A stretch of 6,192 nt of DNA, taken from Bacilli bacterium (GTDB lineage: Bacteria; Bacillota_I; Bacilli_A; RFN20; CAG-826). This document shows positions 4,634 to 6,192 of the stretch, one piece after another. Location: positions 1-6,192 of the forward strand of contig JAILKX010000226.1 of the NCBI GenBank assembly GCA_024693415.1, in the 5' to 3' direction. The position numbers and the translations under genes are program-made. Below the pieces are notes generated by a model, which saw only the letters and a list, made by a program, of their open reading frames with translations, searched no databases and was not told where the DNA came from. Position 1 is the first letter of the stretch, and every line of letters starts with the position of its first letter.

Positions 4634-5593
4634 TTATCTTGCGGCTTCGAACGCCAAGGACGCGGCGCCGAGGATGCCGGCGTCATTGCCGAGCTCGGAA
4701 ACGAATACGCGAACCCTCGGGCACATCGGGAAGCCATAGTGGCGGGCGGCCAGCTTCTCTTCGATGGGTCTAGTCAGATATTCGCGCTGGCCAGAGATGC
4801 CTCCGCCGAGGATGACGGCGTCGGGTCGGAAGATATTGCAGTAATTGAGGATGCCGATGGCGAGGTAATACTCATAGGTGTTCACGACTTCTGCCGCGAC
4901 TTCGTCGCCAAGCTTCGCGCATTCGAAGGCGGTGGCGCCGTTGACGTCATCGATATCGCCGTGGACATAGTCCCACATCTTCGAATCGCGGTGCTTAAGC
5001 ATCGCCTTCTTCGTGTCGGCGATCAAAGCGGACGCCGAAGCATAGGTTTCGAAGCAGCCATGGGAGCCGCAGGTGCATTTGCGACCATGCATGCGGACGA
5101 TCATGTGCCCCATTTCGGCGCCTTTGCCCTCATTGCCTTCGTAGAGCTTGCCGTTGATGTAAATGCCGCCGCCTACGCCGGTGCCAAGGGTCAAAAGGAT
5201 CAGGTTCTTGTATTCTTTGCCGGCGCCGAACATCGCTTCGCCGAGCATCGCGGCATTGGCGTCGTTGGCGACCCTCGTCGGGAGTCCGACCGTCGAGCTG
5301 ATCATGCCGACGATGTCGAGGTCGTGCCAATCGAGGTTGCCGGAGAAATCGCAGCGGCCGGTCACGGTGTTGATGCAGCCGGGGCAGCCGACGCCGACGC
5401 CGATGAAATCTTTGGCGGTGAGGCCAGCGTCCGCAATCTCCTGATTCACGAGCTCGCCGAGGTCGCGCATCATGCGGACTTGGCCGATATCATGGTTCAC
5501 GGCAAGCCTAAAACGATGGACGATCTCGCCTTTTTCGTTCACAAAACCGACTTTGATCGAGGTTCCCCCGATATCAATACCAATTGCCAGCAT
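4634..5593 (-). CDS. ROK-family sugar kinase, probable glucokinase (GlcK-like)
   Basis: 319 residues, the usual length of Gram-positive ROK glucokinases. Seen in order: the phosphate-binding loop GIDIGGTSIKVG (5-16); the sugar-binding NDAN (110-113) with D111 as likely catalytic base; LTLGTGVGGG (134-143), the second phosphate loop; GAEMGH (158-163) with E160 and H163 as sugar contacts; and the ROK zinc site H163, C173, C175, C180 in CTCGSHGCFE, with the same spacing as in Mlc/NagC-type proteins. An adenosine-binding AVILGGGISG lies at 259-268. There is no N-terminal helix-turn-helix, so it is an enzyme rather than a ROK repressor. It should phosphorylate glucose or a related hexose with ATP in the cytoplasm. 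Specificity is inferred; fructose, mannose or N-acetyl sugars are not excluded. ATG 5593 is chosen for its Shine-Dalgarno site and because the DIGGT loop begins right after it; a 28-residue upstream extension is unlikely. The esterase gene ends 62 nt upstream. Confidence 0.93.
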   Translation of the reverse strand: MLAIGIDIGGTSIKVGFVNEKGEIVHRFRLAVNHDIGQVRMMRDLGELVNQEIADAGLTAKDFIGVGVGCPGCINTVTGRCDFSGNLDWHDLDIVGMISSTVGLPTRVANDANAAMLGEAMFGAGKEYKNLILLTLGTGVGGGIYINGKLYEGNEGKGAEMGHMIVRMHGRKCTCGSHGCFETYASASALIADTKKAMLKHRDSKMWDYVHGDIDDVNGATAFECAKLGDEVAAEVVNTYEYYLAIGILNYCNIFRPDAVILGGGISGQREYLTRPIEEKLAARHYGFPMCPRVRVFVSELGNDAGILGAASLAFEAAR

Positions 5594-5600
5594 ATCCTTA

Positions 5601-5606
5601 CCTCTT
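5601..5606 (-). promoter_or_regulatory. Ribosome binding site that fixes the ROK kinase start at 5593
   Basis: AAGAGG on the minus strand lies 7 nt before ATG 5593. It rules against the in-frame upstream start at 5677, which would lie inside the esterase gene. Confidence 0.85.
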
Positions 5607-5623
5607 TGTTGGAATTCTAACTC

Positions 5624-5652
5624 ATTATAAACGCGCTTGCGCGCGCTTGCTA
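5624..5652 (-). promoter_or_regulatory. Candidate internal promoter of the ROK kinase gene
   Basis: On the minus strand a perfect TATAAT (5629-5624) follows a weak TAGCAA (5652-5647) at 17-nt spacing. The start would fall near 5617, leaving a leader of about 24 nt with the Shine-Dalgarno site. The spacer between the boxes is almost wholly made of the GC-rich tandem repeat. The perfect -10 supports it; the -35 is poor. Confidence 0.5.
5631..5650. repeat. Tandem 10-bp GC-rich repeat, possible GNRA-loop hairpin
   Basis: ACGCGCTTGC and GCGCGCTTGC stand head to tail, differing at one base. On the minus strand the tract folds as CGCGC-GCAA-GCGCG (5645-5632) with a GNRA-type tetraloop, plus a G-T pair, followed by only TTTA. 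It could be a weak terminator of the esterase gene or an attenuating hairpin before the kinase. It resembles the alternating GC tract at 3168-3190. Confidence 0.6.
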
Positions 5653-5655
5653 CTT

Positions 5656-6192
5656 TTAGTCTAAACCCTCGAGCCAAAACCGGAGGGATGGCTCAGAATA
5701 CTTGGCCCAGCTTTCCTCGTGATGCGGGAGCTCGGGATCCTCGAAAAAGCATACCTGTCCCTCGCCAAATCCCGCTTGGCGCATCCTTTCGACGGTCCAA
5801 CGGCACCCGACGACAAACCGCTTTTCGAAGCCGTCGCCGCCTACGAAGATCGCGAGTTTTCCATGCTCTTCGGGGTTCAGGCCCCACTCTTCGAGCAGCT
5901 CGCCCCACCGCTTCTTGCCATAGAAGAAGACGGGGATCGAGAAGCTCATGGAGAAGCCGAATACGTCGTTGCGGCGGAAATAGGCGTAATACGCCATGAT
6001 GCCGCCCATCGACGAACCGCCGATTCCAGTAGCTTCCCACCTAGCGTCGGTCCTGAAGGTCTTGTTGATGAGCGGGCGCAAGACATCCGCGACATAATCG
6101 ATGAACTGATCGCCGATCGGATTGTTCGGCCCATGGTCGCGCAGGGCCCGCTGGTTCACGGGATATGGGGGATTGAGCTCATTGCTCCTCTG
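5656..6192 (-). CDS. Alpha/beta-hydrolase esterase (putative esterase, esterase D-like), C-terminal part
   Basis: The frame is open from the window edge at 6192 to TAA 5656, giving 178 C-terminal residues. The GTG at 6159 is not taken as the start because the frame continues upstream without a break and no ribosome binding site precedes it. The nucleophile elbow is GGSSMGG (58-64) with Ser61 in G-x-S-x-G. The C-terminal histidine motif HHEESW (157-162) fits the family pattern H-x-E-x-x-W, giving His157 as catalytic. The acid is probably Asp120 or Glu123 in VGGDGFE. Relatives in this family (the PF00756 type) hydrolyse acyl esters such as acetyl or feruloyl groups on sugars, S-formylglutathione or siderophores; which applies cannot be told. 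The visible part has no membrane segment. The kinase gene follows 62 nt downstream on the same strand, so co-transcription is possible; a de-esterified sugar feeding the kinase is only a guess. Confidence 0.87.
   Translation of the reverse strand, partial: QRSNELNPPYPVNQRALRDHGPNNPIGDQFIDYVADVLRPLINKTFRTDARWEATGIGGSSMGGIMAYYAYFRRNDVFGFSMSFSIPVFFYGKKRWGELLEEWGLNPEEHGKLAIFVGGDGFEKRFVVGCRWTVERMRQAGFGEGQVCFFEDPELPHHEESWAKYSEPSLRFWLEGLD

Noticed and set aside
4739..5620. A 293-residue plus-strand open frame opposite the ROK kinase
   Set aside because: It mirrors the kinase codons exactly, is a low-complexity Ala/Asp/Val-rich product, and the kinase on the other strand has every catalytic motif.

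Overview
The window looks like chromosomal DNA from an uncultured, moderately GC-rich Gram-positive anaerobe of the Firmicutes/Bacilli type, perhaps from a gut or rumen. The lineage is inferred. The reasons are: purine-rich Shine-Dalgarno sites at 6-7 nt spacing; vegetative promoters with perfect TATAAT boxes; compact hairpin-plus-T-run terminators; a zinc-motif ROK glucokinase-type kinase; a lipobox protein; and surface proteins resembling the Cthe_2159 carbohydrate-binding family. The genes use TAA or TAG stops and TGG for Trp and stay open under the standard code, so a TGA=Trp Mollicute code is not supported.

Left part (1-2995, + strand). The window opens inside a Cthe_2159-like beta-helix protein that ends at 640 and is followed by a strong terminator. 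A roughly 250 bp gene-free, hairpin-rich spacer leads to a second protein of the same general type (947-1939), a lipoprotein with a short low-complexity Thr/Ser/Ala tether. It has its own terminator. Next comes a membrane PAP2-family phosphatase (2030-2995).

Middle (2974-3230). Transcription converges here. A tRNA-Leu(CAA) gene on the minus strand has an almost ideal promoter upstream. Its terminator hairpin is built into the last codons and stop codon of the PAP2 gene. Upstream of the tRNA promoter lies a perfect 20-bp alternating GC palindrome, then the terminator of the next minus-strand gene.

Right part (3269-6192, - strand). A soluble diguanylate cyclase has two PAS-like regions and an intact GGDEF motif. 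Its promoter sits so close to the start codon that a leaderless mRNA is predicted. Upstream of it are a ROK sugar kinase (probable glucokinase) with its own terminator and promoter, and the C-terminal part of an alpha/beta-hydrolase esterase running off the window. The esterase and kinase are 62 nt apart, with a GC-rich tandem repeat and a TATAAT box between them, so the kinase may be transcribed with the esterase, from its own promoter, or both.

Together the genes suggest carbohydrate binding at the surface, possible ester removal, sugar phosphorylation and second-messenger signalling. Most units appear to be transcribed independently, so this is a neighbourhood rather than one pathway operon. 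I did not find a clear new defence or mobile system. The least ordinary items are the paired beta-helix proteins, the predicted leaderless cyclase mRNA, the terminator inside the PAP2 stop region and the two alternating-GC tracts next to promoters.
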